Below, piece by piece: positions 1-9,867 of a DNA stretch of 64,000 bases. How positions within the stretch are numbered: the stretch's first letter is position 1; each line of letters opens with the position of its first letter. Below the pieces are notes generated by a model. The model was not told where the DNA came from. It searched no databases and saw only the letters and a list, made by a program, of their open reading frames with translations. Origin of the DNA: Dehalobacter sp. 12DCB1 (GTDB lineage: Bacteria > Bacillota > Desulfitobacteriia > Desulfitobacteriales > Syntrophobotulaceae); assembly GCF_004343605.1 (NCBI RefSeq), contig NZ_POSF01000002.1, forward strand, positions 1-64,000, in the 5' to 3' direction. The translations under genes were made by a program, and so were the position numbers.

Positions 1-3000
1 CAGCAGGAAACGCCAAAACAACTACGTGTCGATTTCCGAATCATCGACGACAACCTGGGCGCTGGCGGCCAAAAAACCAAATATGGCTGGAATGTTGCAG
101 CTATCCGCCTATTGAACAAACTAGAGGAACAAAACCGCCTTGCCACCCCGGAGGAACAGGAGATCCTTTCAAACTACGTCGGATGGGGCGGCATCCCGCA
201 GGTGTTTGACGAGCAGAACAGCCAGTGGGCGAAGGAATACATCGAATTGAAGGAGCTGCTCACTGAGGAGGAATATACATCCGCACGGGCCTCCACCTTA
301 AATGCCCATTATACCTCCCCCACCATCATCAAGGCCATGTACGCCTGTCTGGAAAACATGGGTTTTAAGACAGGCAATATTTTGGAGCCCGCCTGCGGCA
401 TCGGTAACTTTTTCGGCCTTGTACCGGAGAGCATGAAAAACTCCAAACTGTATGGCATCGAACTAGACAGCATCACGGGGCGTATGGCCAAACAGCTTTA
501 CCAGCAAGCCAGTATCGCAGTGCAGGGCTTTGAGGAAACCAACCTGCCCGACAGCTTTTTCGACCTGGCTATAGGCAACGTGCCTTTCGGCAGCTACGGG
601 GTAGCGGATAAAAAGTACGACAAGTACAAGTTTTACATCCACGATTATTTTTTCGCCAAAACTTTAGACAAGGTGCGGCCCGGAGGCATAATCGCCTTTA
701 TCTCTTCCAAAGGCACGATGGATAAGCAAAACCCTGAAGTCCGCAAGTACATCGCCCAGCGGGCCGAACTATTGGGAGCCGTCAGACTTCCCAACAATGC
801 TTTCCTTACCAACGCCGGAACCGAGGTTACGACCGACATCCTTTTCCTGCAAAAGCGCGACCGGGTTATCGACATTGAACCGGATTGGGTGCATCTTTCC
901 ACGACTGAGGATGGCGTGCCAATCAATCAGTATTTCGCAGCCAACCCGGACATGGTGCTGGGCACGATGGCCTTTGACGACCGGATGTACGGCAATCAAA
1001 GCGAAACTACCTGTATCCCTTATGAGGGTGCCGACCTTGCTGAGCTTTTGCGCGAGGCGCTGGAAAACATCCATGCGGAAATCACGGAATACGAACTTGA
1101 TGATGTCACCGAACAAGCGGATACTTCCATCCCGGCAGATCCGAATGTGCGAAATTTCAGCTTTTGCCTGGTGGACGGCGAAATCTATTACCGCGAAAAC
1201 AGCCGGATGAACAAGGTAGAAGTTTCCGTCACGGCGGCCAATCGAATCAGGGGCATGATCGCCACCCGGGACTGTGTCCGTGAACTCATCGAATACCAAA
1301 CCGAGGATTACTCAGACGAAATTATCCGGGAACAGCAACGCAATCTGAACCGCCTGTATGACGACTTTGTCGCAAAGTATGGACTTTTGAGCAGCCGCGG
1401 CAACAACATGTCCTTCTCCGACGACAGCTCCTACTGCCTGCTCTGCTCTCTGGAGATTCTGGACGAGAACGGCGAATTGGAGCGCAAGGCGGATATGTTC
1501 ACCAAGCGCACTATCAAACAGCGCACCGTCGTCACCCATGTGGATACCGCCACCGAAGCACTGGCCATTTCCATTGCGGAAAAAGCCTGTGTGGACATGG
1601 TTTTCATGCAAGGTCTCACAGGGCTTTCCGAGGAACAGCTTGTAGAACACCTAGAAGGCGTTATCTTCCGCAGCCTTGGAGAACAAGACCCTGCGCATGT
1701 GCCGAAAGATTTTTTCGATATAACCCGTTGCCCCTTTGTCACAGCAGATGAATATCTTTCCGGTAATGTCAGGAATAAGCTGCGCCTTGCCAGAGGACTT
1801 GCAGAAATGCGCCCTGATCTTGCGGAACATCTTACTCCGAACATCAGGGCACTGGAAGCTGTACAGCCGAAGGATTTGGACGCTTCCGAAATCGACGTCC
1901 GGCTGGGCGCGACCTGGCTGCCTCCAGAGGTGGTCAAGGACTTCATCTTTGAACTTTTGGAAACTCCCCTTATGTACAGGCGCTACATCGACGTTTTTTA
2001 TTCCTCCTATACCGCCAACTGGAATGTTAAGGGCAAAAGCGACGACCGCAGCGACAATATCAAAGCCAATGTCACCTACGGGACCAAACGCATCAATGCC
2101 TACAAAATAATCGAGGAAACCCTGAATCTCCGGGATGTGCGTATTTTCGACACGGTTTATGAGGACGGCGCTGAGAAGCGTGTGCTGAACAAAAAAGAAA
2201 CCGCCATTGCCCAGCAGAAGCAGGAGGCCATCAAGGAAGCGTTCCAAAGCTGGATATGGAAAGACCCCCAGCGCCGGGAACAACTGACCAGGCTCTATAA
2301 CGACCGATTCAACTCCATCCGTCCCCGCGAGTACGACGGCAGCCATATCCGGTTTACCGGTATGAATCCGGAAATAACTCTGCGTAAGCACCAGGTGGAT
2401 GCGGTCGCTCACATCCTGTACGGCGGCAATACGTTATTGGCACACTGTGTCGGCGCGGGCAAAACCTACGAGATGACGGCGGCTGCCATGGAAAGCAAGC
2501 ATTTGGGGCTTTGTAACAAAAGCATGTTCGTCGTTCCCAACCACCTAACCGAGCAGTGGGCCGGGGAATTTTTACAGCTCTACCCGTCAGCCAACATCCT
2601 TGTAGCGACGAAAAAGGACTTTGAAACCAAAAACCGTAAGAAATTCTGCGCCAGAATCGCCACTGGCGACTACGACGCGGTAATTATCGGCCACAGTCAG
2701 TTTGAGAAAATTCCCATTTCCGCTGAGCGCCAAAAACGGCAGCTGCAGGAGCAAATTGCGGAGATTACCAACGGGATCCAGGAACTTAAGGAGGAGCGGG
2801 GCGAGCGTTACGCCATCAAACAGCTTGAAAAGACAAAGAAAACCTTAAAGCTGAAGTTGGATAAGCTCAATGACACCAGCCGCAAGGATGATGTCGTCAC
2901 TTTTGAAGAATTAGGCGTTGACCGCTTATTTGTGGACGAGGCCGATTTTTACAAGAACCTGTTCTTATACACCAAAATGCGCAACGTGGCAGGCCTGTCC

Positions 3001-4872
3001 CAGACTGAGGCGCAGAAGTCCTCCGACATGTTTGCCAAGTGCCGTTACCTGGATGAGCTGACAGAGGGACGCGGCATCATCTTCGCCACAGGAACACCCA
3101 TTTCCAACTCCATCACCGAGATGTATACCATGCAGCGGTATCTCCAATACAAGGCTCTGCGCATAAACGGACTCCAGCATTTCGATTGTTGGGCCTCTAC
3201 CTTTGGGGAAACCGTTACCGCTATCGAACTTGCGCCGGAGGGAACGGGCTACCGGGCCAAAACTAGGTTCGCCCGCTTCTATAACCTGCCGGAACTGATG
3301 AACATGTTCAAGGAAATCGCTGACATCAAGACCGCGGACATGCTTAACCTTCCCGTGCCGAAAGCCAACTACCATAATGTTGCGGTCAAGCCGAGCGAAT
3401 TCCAGCAGGATATGGTAGCTGAGCTAGCGGAGCGTGCCGAACGGGTGCGCAACCGGATGGTAGAGCCGAATGAGGACAACATGCTGAAAATAACCAACGA
3501 TGGCCGCAAGCTGGCTCTTGACCAGCGGTTGGTGAGTCCCATGCTTCCCGATCATGAAGACAGTAAGGTAAACGCCTGCGTGGGAAATGTGTTCCGTTTC
3601 TGGCGAGAAAACAGAGAGAAGAAGTTGACGCAGCTTGTGTTCTGTGACCTGTCCACACCTAAAGGTGATGGAAATTTCAACGTATACGATGATGTACGCC
3701 AAAAGCTCTTTTCCCGTGGTGTCCCTGCCGATGAGCTTGCGTTCATCCATAATGCCGATACGGAGACGAAGAAAAAAGAACTGTTTGCCAAGGTGCGCAA
3801 GGGACAGGTACGAATCCTGTTAGGCTCCACCTTTAAAATGGGGGCCGGGACTAACGTACAGGATAAGCTGGTTGCCCTTCACGACCTGGACTGCCCTTGG
3901 CGTCCCCGTGATCTGGAACAGCGAAGCGGCAGGATTGTCCGTCAGGGAAACAATAACGACGAGGTGCATATCTTCCGCTATGTGACAAAAAACACCTTTG
4001 ACGCCTATCTCTATCAGGTTTTGGAGAATAAACAGCGGTTTATTTCCCAGATTATGACCAGCAAATCCCCTGTGCGAAGCGCCGAGGACATTGATGAAAC
4101 GGCCCTTTCCTATGCCGAAGTCAAGGCACTGGCGACAGGTAACCCGTTTATAAAAGAGAAGATGGATTTAGACATTCAGGTTTCCAAGCTGAAATTACTG
4201 AAAGCCAACCACTTAAGCCAGCGTTATGCTTTGGAAGACAGATTGCTCAAGCATTATCCGCATCAGATCAAAACCACCGAGGAACGCATTGCGGGCTATG
4301 AAAAAGACCTTACCCTGTATGAGCAGCACAGCGTATTGGAACCCACCGAAGCTAACACAGAAGACAGCCAATTTGCAGGCATGACAGTGAAAAACGTTGC
4401 CTACACTGAAAAAGCCAAGGCAGGCGCGGCAATTCTGGAAGCATGTAAGCTGATGACTTCTCCCGAACCGCAGGAGCTGGGCAGCTACATGGGTTTTCCA
4501 ATGCTGTTTTCCTTTGACAGCTTCCATAAGCAATATCAAATCACCCTGCAAGGCGCTCTAAGTCATACAGTATCACTGGGTACGGACATTTACGGGAATA
4601 TTACCCGACTTAACAATGCCCTTGCTGAAATGCCAAAAAAACTGGAGTATTGCCGGGAGCAATTAAACACCCTTCGCCAGCAGATGGAAACGGCTAAAGA
4701 ACAGATTGACATCCCCTTTGAAAAGGAACAGGAGCTGCAAACCAAGTCTGCGCGACTGGCAGAGCTGAACATTTTGCTCAACATGGATAAACATGAAAAC
4801 GAGGTGATCGACTGCGAGCCTGACGAGGATATAGATGTTCCAGAAAAGAAAGCTGTGGGCTATGAAAGGTGA
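1..4872 (+). CDS. SNF2-type helicase fused to N6-adenine DNA methylase, 5' partial
   Basis: The frame is open from base 1, so the gene starts before the window; the TTG at 112 is internal. About 1623 residues are visible. Near residue 128 is a SAM-binding motif (LEPACGIGNFFG), followed by GNVPFG in the place of the NPPF/Y catalytic motif. The second half is a superfamily 2 helicase: Walker A HCVGAGKT at about residue 815, a DEAD-like VDEADF near 978, ATGTPISNS, and the arginine-finger motif RSGRIVRQGN near 1310. Very large methylase-helicase proteins of this kind (LtrC/DarB-like) are a regular part of Tn1549-type elements and are thought to protect incoming DNA from restriction or to process it. 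The exact role here is inference. It is followed 12 bases later by the Toprim gene, as in related elements. Confidence 0.9.
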   Translation, partial: QQETPKQLRVDFRIIDDNLGAGGQKTKYGWNVAAIRLLNKLEEQNRLATPEEQEILSNYVGWGGIPQVFDEQNSQWAKEYIELKELLTEEEYTSARASTLNAHYTSPTIIKAMYACLENMGFKTGNILEPACGIGNFFGLVPESMKNSKLYGIELDSITGRMAKQLYQQASIAVQGFEETNLPDSFFDLAIGNVPFGSYGVADKKYDKYKFYIHDYFFAKTLDKVRPGGIIAFISSKGTMDKQNPEVRKYIAQRAELLGAVRLPNNAFLTNAGTEVTTDILFLQKRDRVIDIEPDWVHLSTTEDGVPINQYFAANPDMVLGTMAFDDRMYGNQSETTCIPYEGADLAELLREALENIHAEITEYELDDVTEQADTSIPADPNVRNFSFCLVDGEIYYRENSRMNKVEVSVTAANRIRGMIATRDCVRELIEYQTEDYSDEIIREQQRNLNRLYDDFVAKYGLLSSRGNNMSFSDDSSYCLLCSLEILDENGELERKADMFTKRTIKQRTVVTHVDTATEALAISIAEKACVDMVFMQGLTGLSEEQLVEHLEGVIFRSLGEQDPAHVPKDFFDITRCPFVTADEYLSGNVRNKLRLARGLAEMRPDLAEHLTPNIRALEAVQPKDLDASEIDVRLGATWLPPEVVKDFIFELLETPLMYRRYIDVFYSSYTANWNVKGKSDDRSDNIKANVTYGTKRINAYKIIEETLNLRDVRIFDTVYEDGAEKRVLNKKETAIAQQKQEAIKEAFQSWIWKDPQRREQLTRLYNDRFNSIRPREYDGSHIRFTGMNPEITLRKHQVDAVAHILYGGNTLLAHCVGAGKTYEMTAAAMESKHLGLCNKSMFVVPNHLTEQWAGEFLQLYPSANILVATKKDFETKNRKKFCARIATGDYDAVIIGHSQFEKIPISAERQKRQLQEQIAEITNGIQELKEERGERYAIKQLEKTKKTLKLKLDKLNDTSRKDDVVTFEELGVDRLFVDEADFYKNLFLYTKMRNVAGLSQTEAQKSSDMFAKCRYLDELTEGRGIIFATGTPISNSITEMYTMQRYLQYKALRINGLQHFDCWASTFGETVTAIELAPEGTGYRAKTRFARFYNLPELMNMFKEIADIKTADMLNLPVPKANYHNVAVKPSEFQQDMVAELAERAERVRNRMVEPNEDNMLKITNDGRKLALDQRLVSPMLPDHEDSKVNACVGNVFRFWRENREKKLTQLVFCDLSTPKGDGNFNVYDDVRQKLFSRGVPADELAFIHNADTETKKKELFAKVRKGQVRILLGSTFKMGAGTNVQDKLVALHDLDCPWRPRDLEQRSGRIVRQGNNNDEVHIFRYVTKNTFDAYLYQVLENKQRFISQIMTSKSPVRSAEDIDETALSYAEVKALATGNPFIKEKMDLDIQVSKLKLLKANHLSQRYALEDRLLKHYPHQIKTTEERIAGYEKDLTLYEQHSVLEPTEANTEDSQFAGMTVKNVAYTEKAKAGAAILEACKLMTSPEPQELGSYMGFPMLFSFDSFHKQYQITLQGALSHTVSLGTDIYGNITRLNNALAEMPKKLEYCREQLNTLRQQMETAKEQIDIPFEKEQELQTKSARLAELNILLNMDKHENEVIDCEPDEDIDVPEKKAVGYER

Positions 4873-4884
4873 GGTGATAAAGAA

Positions 4885-5832
4885 ATGCCTTACGTAACAC
4901 CAGAGCAGATTAAACGGGCCAAGCAAATGGATCTGCTGACTTATTTGCAATATTATGAGCCGCATGAGCTGGTGCACTTTTCCGGCAACGTCTATACCAC
5001 CCGCACTCATGACAGCCTGAAAATCAGTAACGGAAAATGGTGCTGGTGGTCGCGCAGTATCGGCGGGCGCTCTGCATTGGACTATCTCATCAAGGTTCGA
5101 GATATGACGCTCCCTGAAGCAGTCCTTCAGATAGACGGACGGGCGGCTATCATGCCGCCCGTCCCGTCAAAAGCACAAGAACCCACCAACCAGAGAAACT
5201 TGCTTTTGCCGGAAAAAAACAAAAACAACAACTGTGTGATTGCTTATCTCTCCGGGCGCGGCATCCATAGGACTTTAATTGAATACAGCATCCGGACCGG
5301 ACGGCTATACGAAAGCCGCAAACATCATAATGCTGTATTTGTCGGTTTTAACCGCCAGGGTGTTCCCAAATATGCGACGTTTCGTGGAACAACCGGCAAG
5401 CGGTTTTTAGGGGAAGCCGAAGGAAGCGACAAGCATTTTTCCTTTTCCATTCCGGCATGGCAGGAAAGCCGTAAGCTTCATCTTTTTGAAAGCGCCATTG
5501 ATCTGCTTTCCTACGGCACGCTGGAGCTGCTTTCCGGCAAGGACTGGAGAAAGGAAAACTGTCTGTCCCTTGCGGGAATCTATAAACCGAAAAAGATTAT
5601 TGAACAAAGCACCCCACCCGCCGCGCTCGTCCAATACTTAAAAGACTTCCCGCAGATCAAGGAAATTGCGTTACATCTGGACAACGATACGGCGGGACGG
5701 CTGGCGGCAAACACCCTTCAAACCATCCTCCCCCCTACTTACGCTGTTTCAGGCGAACCGCCGAAGCGCGGGAAGGATATGAACGATTATCTGAGAAATA
5801 TATTGGAAAAACGACGGGGACAGGAACGATAA
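4885..5832 (+). CDS. DUF3991/Toprim domain protein (primase-like)
   Basis: A 315-residue protein with GGTGA just before the ATG. The N-terminal 70 residues resemble the CHC2-like start of these primase-like proteins. The middle fits DUF3991, and the C-terminal part is a Toprim fold with FESAIDLLS (catalytic Glu) and LDNDTAG (Asp-x-Asp). Such proteins accompany the large helicase/methylase in Tn1549-like conjugative elements and are assumed to help single-strand to double-strand conversion or priming after transfer. That role is inferred from the family, not shown here. Confidence 0.85.
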   Translation: MPYVTPEQIKRAKQMDLLTYLQYYEPHELVHFSGNVYTTRTHDSLKISNGKWCWWSRSIGGRSALDYLIKVRDMTLPEAVLQIDGRAAIMPPVPSKAQEPTNQRNLLLPEKNKNNNCVIAYLSGRGIHRTLIEYSIRTGRLYESRKHHNAVFVGFNRQGVPKYATFRGTTGKRFLGEAEGSDKHFSFSIPAWQESRKLHLFESAIDLLSYGTLELLSGKDWRKENCLSLAGIYKPKKIIEQSTPPAALVQYLKDFPQIKEIALHLDNDTAGRLAANTLQTILPPTYAVSGEPPKRGKDMNDYLRNILEKRRGQER

Positions 5833-5952
5833 TCTTTTTATTATTTGCCTGTTATCACCTAGAAAGCAACGATAGCATGCAAAATATAAAATATTTTCAT
5901 AGATTTATATGGTTATAACCCTAAACGCTTCATGTATATTTGCCTTGTTTTG

Positions 5953-5961
5953 TGGTATAAT
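5953..5961 (+). promoter_or_regulatory. Extended -10 promoter of the AAA ATPase gene
   Basis: TGGTATAAT is a perfect extended -10 (TG-n-TATAAT) 21 bases upstream of the ATG at 5983. No clear -35 is seen, which is usual for extended -10 promoters. Its position rules out the longer reading frame that begins at 5932. Confidence 0.55.
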
Positions 5962-5982
5962 ACAAATAAGGCGGTGGTTATC

Positions 5983-7203
5983 ATGATCCAAAGAGATTTA
6001 TACATGAAGCAAATCAGGCCGTTCATCGGGAAACCGTTTGTCAAGGTAATTACAGGCATCCGGCGCTGCGGAAAATCCTCTATTCTGATGATGCTACGGG
6101 ATGAGATTCAAAGCAACGGCGTTGCACCGGAAAACATCCTGTATATCAATTTTGAGAACCTTGATTTTTCCGACTTGAATACGGCGGAGAAGCTGCACAA
6201 TTATCTTAAAGAACGTATGACTGGTGAAGGCCGATATTATATCCTTTTAGATGAGATCCAAGAAGTCAAGCGCTGGGAGAAAGCGGTCAACTCTCTGCTG
6301 GCAGGCGCCAACTCCGACTTGTATATCACAGGCTCAAATTCGCGCCTGCTGTCATCCGAACTTGCGACCTACATCGCAGGCCGTTATATCGAGATTAAAA
6401 TCAACACTCTCTCTTTCAGGGAATATCTGCTGTTTAAAGAAGTGCGTACGGGCGCGAAGCCGGTTAATATGCGGGAAGAAGTCAGGGACTATATCCGTCT
6501 TGGCGGGTTTCCCGCCGTCCACATCGGTGATTACGAAGAAGATACGGCTTACCGCATTGTGAACGACATCTATTCTTCAGCAATCCTCCGCGACACCGTG
6601 CAGCGGCATAACATCCGCAACATCGAACTTTTGGAGCGGGTGGTCAAGTTTGTGTTTGATAACATCGGCAATACCTTTTCCGCAAAAAATGTGGCCGACT
6701 ATTTTAAAAGCCAGCAGCGCAAGATTGACTTAAATACTGTCTACAACTATTTAAACGCCCTGGAAAGCGCCTATATCGTCAGAAAAATTCCCCGTTATGA
6801 CATCAAGGGCAAAGAGATTTTACAAACCAACGAAAAATATTATATTGGGGATCAGTCCTTGGCCTATGCGGTCATGGGCTACAAAGACAGGCTGATTGCC
6901 GGGATACTGGAAAACATCGTTATGCTGGAGCTTGAGCGAAGGGGCTACCGTGTTTTTGTAGGAAAGCTCGATACCAAAGAGGTTGACTTCATTGCCGAAA
7001 GAAAAAATGAAAAAGTCTACGTTCAAGTATCCTACACACCCGCTGTCGCCCAGGAAACCATTAACCGCGAGTTTGCTCCGCTGCTGGCCATCAAAGACCA
7101 TTATCCGAAATACGTCGTTACAATGGATGATTTTTGGAATGATAACGTGGAGGGCGTTAAGCACAAGCATCTTGCGGAATTCTTGTTGATGGACGTGTAT
7201 TAA
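5983..7203 (+). CDS. AAA_14 ATPase with C-terminal DUF4143
   Basis: The start at 5983 is chosen because a GGCGGTGG ribosome site precedes it and the extended -10 lies inside the longer frame from 5932. The 406-residue protein has a Walker A GIRRCGKSS near residue 20 and Walker B YYILLDEIQEV near residue 85. Its C-terminal DUF4143 region contains VDFIAERKN followed by VYVQV, a restriction-fold-like D-E-Q pattern. The family is widespread and its function is unknown; it often sits as cargo in mobile elements. It has its own promoter and a following terminator, so it is a separate transcription unit between the Toprim gene and the mobilisation genes. Confidence 0.85.
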   Translation: MIQRDLYMKQIRPFIGKPFVKVITGIRRCGKSSILMMLRDEIQSNGVAPENILYINFENLDFSDLNTAEKLHNYLKERMTGEGRYYILLDEIQEVKRWEKAVNSLLAGANSDLYITGSNSRLLSSELATYIAGRYIEIKINTLSFREYLLFKEVRTGAKPVNMREEVRDYIRLGGFPAVHIGDYEEDTAYRIVNDIYSSAILRDTVQRHNIRNIELLERVVKFVFDNIGNTFSAKNVADYFKSQQRKIDLNTVYNYLNALESAYIVRKIPRYDIKGKEILQTNEKYYIGDQSLAYAVMGYKDRLIAGILENIVMLELERRGYRVFVGKLDTKEVDFIAERKNEKVYVQVSYTPAVAQETINREFAPLLAIKDHYPKYVVTMDDFWNDNVEGVKHKHLAEFLLMDVY

Positions 7204-7244
7204 GTACACAAGCATAACCTTAAAAATAAGACAATTACGTTTAC

Positions 7245-7284
7245 AAAAACCTGATTGACGAATATGATAACCAGGTTTTTATTT
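7245..7284 (+). terminator. Rho-independent terminator after the AAA ATPase gene
   Basis: AAAAACCTG at 7245-7253 pairs with CAGGTTTTT at 7272-7280, giving a 9-bp stem that ends in a T run, about 40 bases after the stop codon at 7203. Confidence 0.7.
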
Positions 7285-7396
7285 CCTTCTTATAATTAGT
7301 ATTTGCAATAAATATTTTGGTTCTGCGAGTGCGAACGATGACTGGCAGACTTTTCTTTTCGGCAGGTATTTATTGAGACCAATCGTGACTTTTTTA

Positions 7397-7478
7397 CAAC
7401 ACAAGACTGATGTCTTGTGTTGCAGCAAGCACTGAATTTGGCTAGCCAAATTCGCTTGTTAGGGGGATGCCCCCCTAA
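7397..7478. other. oriT: Candidate origin of transfer (oriT): three stacked inverted repeats
   Basis: The 528-base gene-free stretch 7204-7731 before the mobilisation genes holds three perfect or near-perfect inverted repeats. CAACACAAGAC/GTCTTGTGTTG is at 7397-7422 with loop TGAT. GAATTTGGC/GCCAAATTC is at 7434-7453. TTAGGGGG/CCCCCTAA is at 7459-7478. This density of palindromes directly upstream of mobC and the relaxase is what is expected of oriT in MobP-type elements. The nick site is not identified. 7500-7700 is GC-rich and contains the further small repeat GAGTGGGTGACACTC. Confidence 0.55.
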
Positions 7479-7731
7479 AACCCCAAAAAAATGCAGGGCC
7501 CATGGGTATTCCTATTCCGTCTTACTCCCGCTTTCATGTGCCCATGCACTGAATCATGAATGATGGCACATCAAAGCGCTCGCGGGGATCGGGCCGCCGT
7601 ACGCTGAGTGGGTGACACTCCTCGTTCCGCGGCCTTTTGATTACAAATGAATGCTTATTTTTAGGCGATGACATTGGCTCCGCCTTTATGTATTTTTATA
7701 AGAACATTTAATAGGAAAGGGAGGAAAATGA

Positions 7732-8142
7732 ATGGGAAATTATGACACTATAGACCAATGGAGTAATGAATACTACTACAAATTGCGGGGCTGCAAAAAA
7801 GCCATGATGGATGACTGTGCCTTATCGCAGGCGTACAACAGCAACACATTAAAGAAGTTTATGGAACAGCTTATTGGGACGCATAGCTTGGAGAATGTGT
7901 CCCTTTTGCTATCCAACACAATCCGGGAAGCTCCTTGGGACGAGCGTTACTCCAGTGAAGTCAAAGCTTGGGCGAACCGCTATCCGGAAATCCAACCGGC
8001 ACCTGCGGAAGAAAAAGAGCCTCTGCGTATTTTCGCCCTAAACTTATATGAACATCCCGCCATCCTCAATCAGGCTGCGCGGATTGCCATGCAAAAGGAA
8101 AAGGAACTCTCCCAGCCCAAGCCTAAGGAGCAGGCGCGATGA
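7732..8142 (+). CDS. Hypothetical protein of the mobilisation operon
   Basis: A 136-residue soluble protein with a strong AAAGGGAGG ribosome site. I do not recognise the family. The N-terminal half is rich in Tyr, Asn and Lys; the C-terminal part has a NLYEHPAI stretch and a charged Pro/Gln/Lys tail. Its last 4 bases overlap the mobC start, so translation is probably coupled. This makes it likely to be a relaxosome accessory or regulatory protein of the element. Confidence 0.7.
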   Translation: MGNYDTIDQWSNEYYYKLRGCKKAMMDDCALSQAYNSNTLKKFMEQLIGTHSLENVSLLLSNTIREAPWDERYSSEVKAWANRYPEIQPAPAEEKEPLRIFALNLYEHPAILNQAARIAMQKEKELSQPKPKEQAR

Positions 8143-8510
8143 GAAAACGCAATATTCCAATTCTTGTACGGCTGGACACCAAAGAACGGCAGAACCTTGC
8201 CAAGCAGGTAAAGAAATCGGGTCTGTCCCAGGAAACCTTTATCCGTACTCTTATTAACGGTTATGTGCCCAAAGAACTTCCCCCACCCGATTACTACGCC
8301 ATGATGCGCGAGCTTCGCGCCATTGGCGTCAACTTAAACCAAATCGCTGCCAAGGCCAATGCCACGGGGCACATTGACCGGACTCTATTCCAGTATGAAG
8401 CCACCCGGCTGAGAAAGACCGTGCTGGACATCCAGGCGGCGGTCACGTCACCGGAAAGGAGAAATGAAGATGGCGACCACAGCAATATGGGATGTAAAGG
8501 ACCGCCTTGA
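8139..8510 (+). CDS. mobC: MobC-like relaxosome accessory protein
   Basis: A 123-residue protein of the MobC type. The N-terminal segment IPILVRLDTKERQNL followed by SGLSQETFIRTLI fits a ribbon-helix-helix DNA-binding fold. The C-terminal half has the conserved ELRAIGVNLNQIAAKAN motif of MobC proteins. In characterised systems MobC binds oriT and helps melt it for the relaxase. The gene overlaps the preceding gene by 4 bases and the relaxase gene by 47 bases, as is typical for mobCA pairs. Confidence 0.85.
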   Translation: MRKRNIPILVRLDTKERQNLAKQVKKSGLSQETFIRTLINGYVPKELPPPDYYAMMRELRAIGVNLNQIAAKANATGHIDRTLFQYEATRLRKTVLDIQAAVTSPERRNEDGDHSNMGCKGPP

Positions 8511-9867
8511 TCGGATAATCAACTATGCCGTTAATCCCCAGAAAACAGAGAACCTCGATTTCTCAAATCCGGATTTCCAGGGGCTTCGCAACGTGCTGGA
8601 ATATACCGCACAGGACGATAAGACAGAAAAACAGTTTTACGTAACCGGCATCAATTGTGATCCGGTTATTGCCTGTGAGCAAATGACCCGGACAAAGCTG
8701 CAATTCCAGAAAACCGACGGCATCCTTGCCTTCCACGGCTATCAATCCTTTATGCCGGGAGAAGCTACTCCCGAAGCCGCCCATCACATCGGCGTAAAGC
8801 TGGCAAAAGAACTTTGGGGTAACCGCTTTGAGGTGGTGGTTTCCACCCATATTGACAAGCATCACGTTCATAATCATTTTGTTCTCAACTCCGTATCCTT
8901 CGCGGACGGCAAGCGGTACTACGACAACAACGCTACCTATGCCCTCATGCGGGAGACTTCCGACCGGCTATGTCGGGAATACGCCCTGTCCGTCATCGAA
9001 AACCCGCAGTGGGGCAAATCCAAGCACCACGCCGAGTGGCAGTCCGAACAGGAAGGAAAACCCACCTGGCGAGGCCTCATCCGCAAGGATGTGGACAAAG
9101 CCGTTGCCGCATCCATTACCTTCACGCAATTTATTGTCACCCTGCGTCAACAGGGCTACGAGGTAAAAACGGGTGTAAAATATATGGCGGTGCGTCCCCC
9201 GGGAAAAGAACGTTTCGTTCGGTTGAAAACTTTGGGCGACGATTATGCCGAGGAAGCTATTAAGCAGCGGATTCTTCGAAACCGCGCTCCGAAACGGCCA
9301 CATTCCTTTCCGGAGCCAAAGCGAAAACGCTATGCCATCCGGGGTAGTAAGAACTTGAAAACCACAAAAAAGCTTACCGGTATGCAGGCACTTTACCTTC
9401 ACTACCTCTATAAAATGGACATTTTGCCAAAAAAATCCGCGTCCAGTAAAAGGACGCATTTTTTATTGCGCGAGGATCTCCGGCACATGAAGGAACTTAT
9501 CGCCCAAACAAAGCTACTCTGCGCCCGCCATATTTCGAGCAAAGAGCAGCTTCTCACTTATAAGCAGGGATTACAGCAGGAAATGACTACTTTGTTTGAC
9601 TCCCGCAAAGCTCTTTACAACCGGATACGCCGGTGCAAGAACGATAAGCAAGTTTCGGCATACAAGGGGCAGATTGCCGGGCTTTCCCAACAAATCAGCC
9701 TGCTCCGTAAGGAAGTAAAGCTCTGTGCGGACATCCTGTCCCGTTCTGGGGAGATGCAGAAAAAGCTTTCCCTGATTAAGCAGGAGGAAATCCAGCAAAG
9801 GAAGGAGGAAAAGACCTATGAACAACGGAGCCGACGCAGCGGATCAGATCGTCAATATGACCTTTAA
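8464..9867 (+). CDS. Relaxase / mobilisation nuclease (MobP family)
   Basis: A 467-residue relaxase with a GGAGAA ribosome site inside mobC. The histidine triad motif THIDKHHVHNHF lies at about residues 128-139 and would hold the metal ion. The N-terminal region (residues 1-60, with Tyr at 21 and several later) would carry the nicking tyrosine, which I cannot assign with certainty. The C-terminal third is Lys/Gln/Leu-rich and probably helical. In this family the enzyme nicks oriT, stays covalently bound to the 5' end and is delivered to the recipient with the DNA strand. It overlaps the following pcfB-like gene by 50 bases. Confidence 0.9.
   Translation: MKMATTAIWDVKDRLDRIINYAVNPQKTENLDFSNPDFQGLRNVLEYTAQDDKTEKQFYVTGINCDPVIACEQMTRTKLQFQKTDGILAFHGYQSFMPGEATPEAAHHIGVKLAKELWGNRFEVVVSTHIDKHHVHNHFVLNSVSFADGKRYYDNNATYALMRETSDRLCREYALSVIENPQWGKSKHHAEWQSEQEGKPTWRGLIRKDVDKAVAASITFTQFIVTLRQQGYEVKTGVKYMAVRPPGKERFVRLKTLGDDYAEEAIKQRILRNRAPKRPHSFPEPKRKRYAIRGSKNLKTTKKLTGMQALYLHYLYKMDILPKKSASSKRTHFLLREDLRHMKELIAQTKLLCARHISSKEQLLTYKQGLQQEMTTLFDSRKALYNRIRRCKNDKQVSAYKGQIAGLSQQISLLRKEVKLCADILSRSGEMQKKLSLIKQEEIQQRKEEKTYEQRSRRSGSDRQYDL

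Noticed and set aside
7397-7422. Perfect palindrome as a transcription terminator
   Set aside because: No T run follows on either strand, and it belongs to a group of palindromes more typical of oriT.
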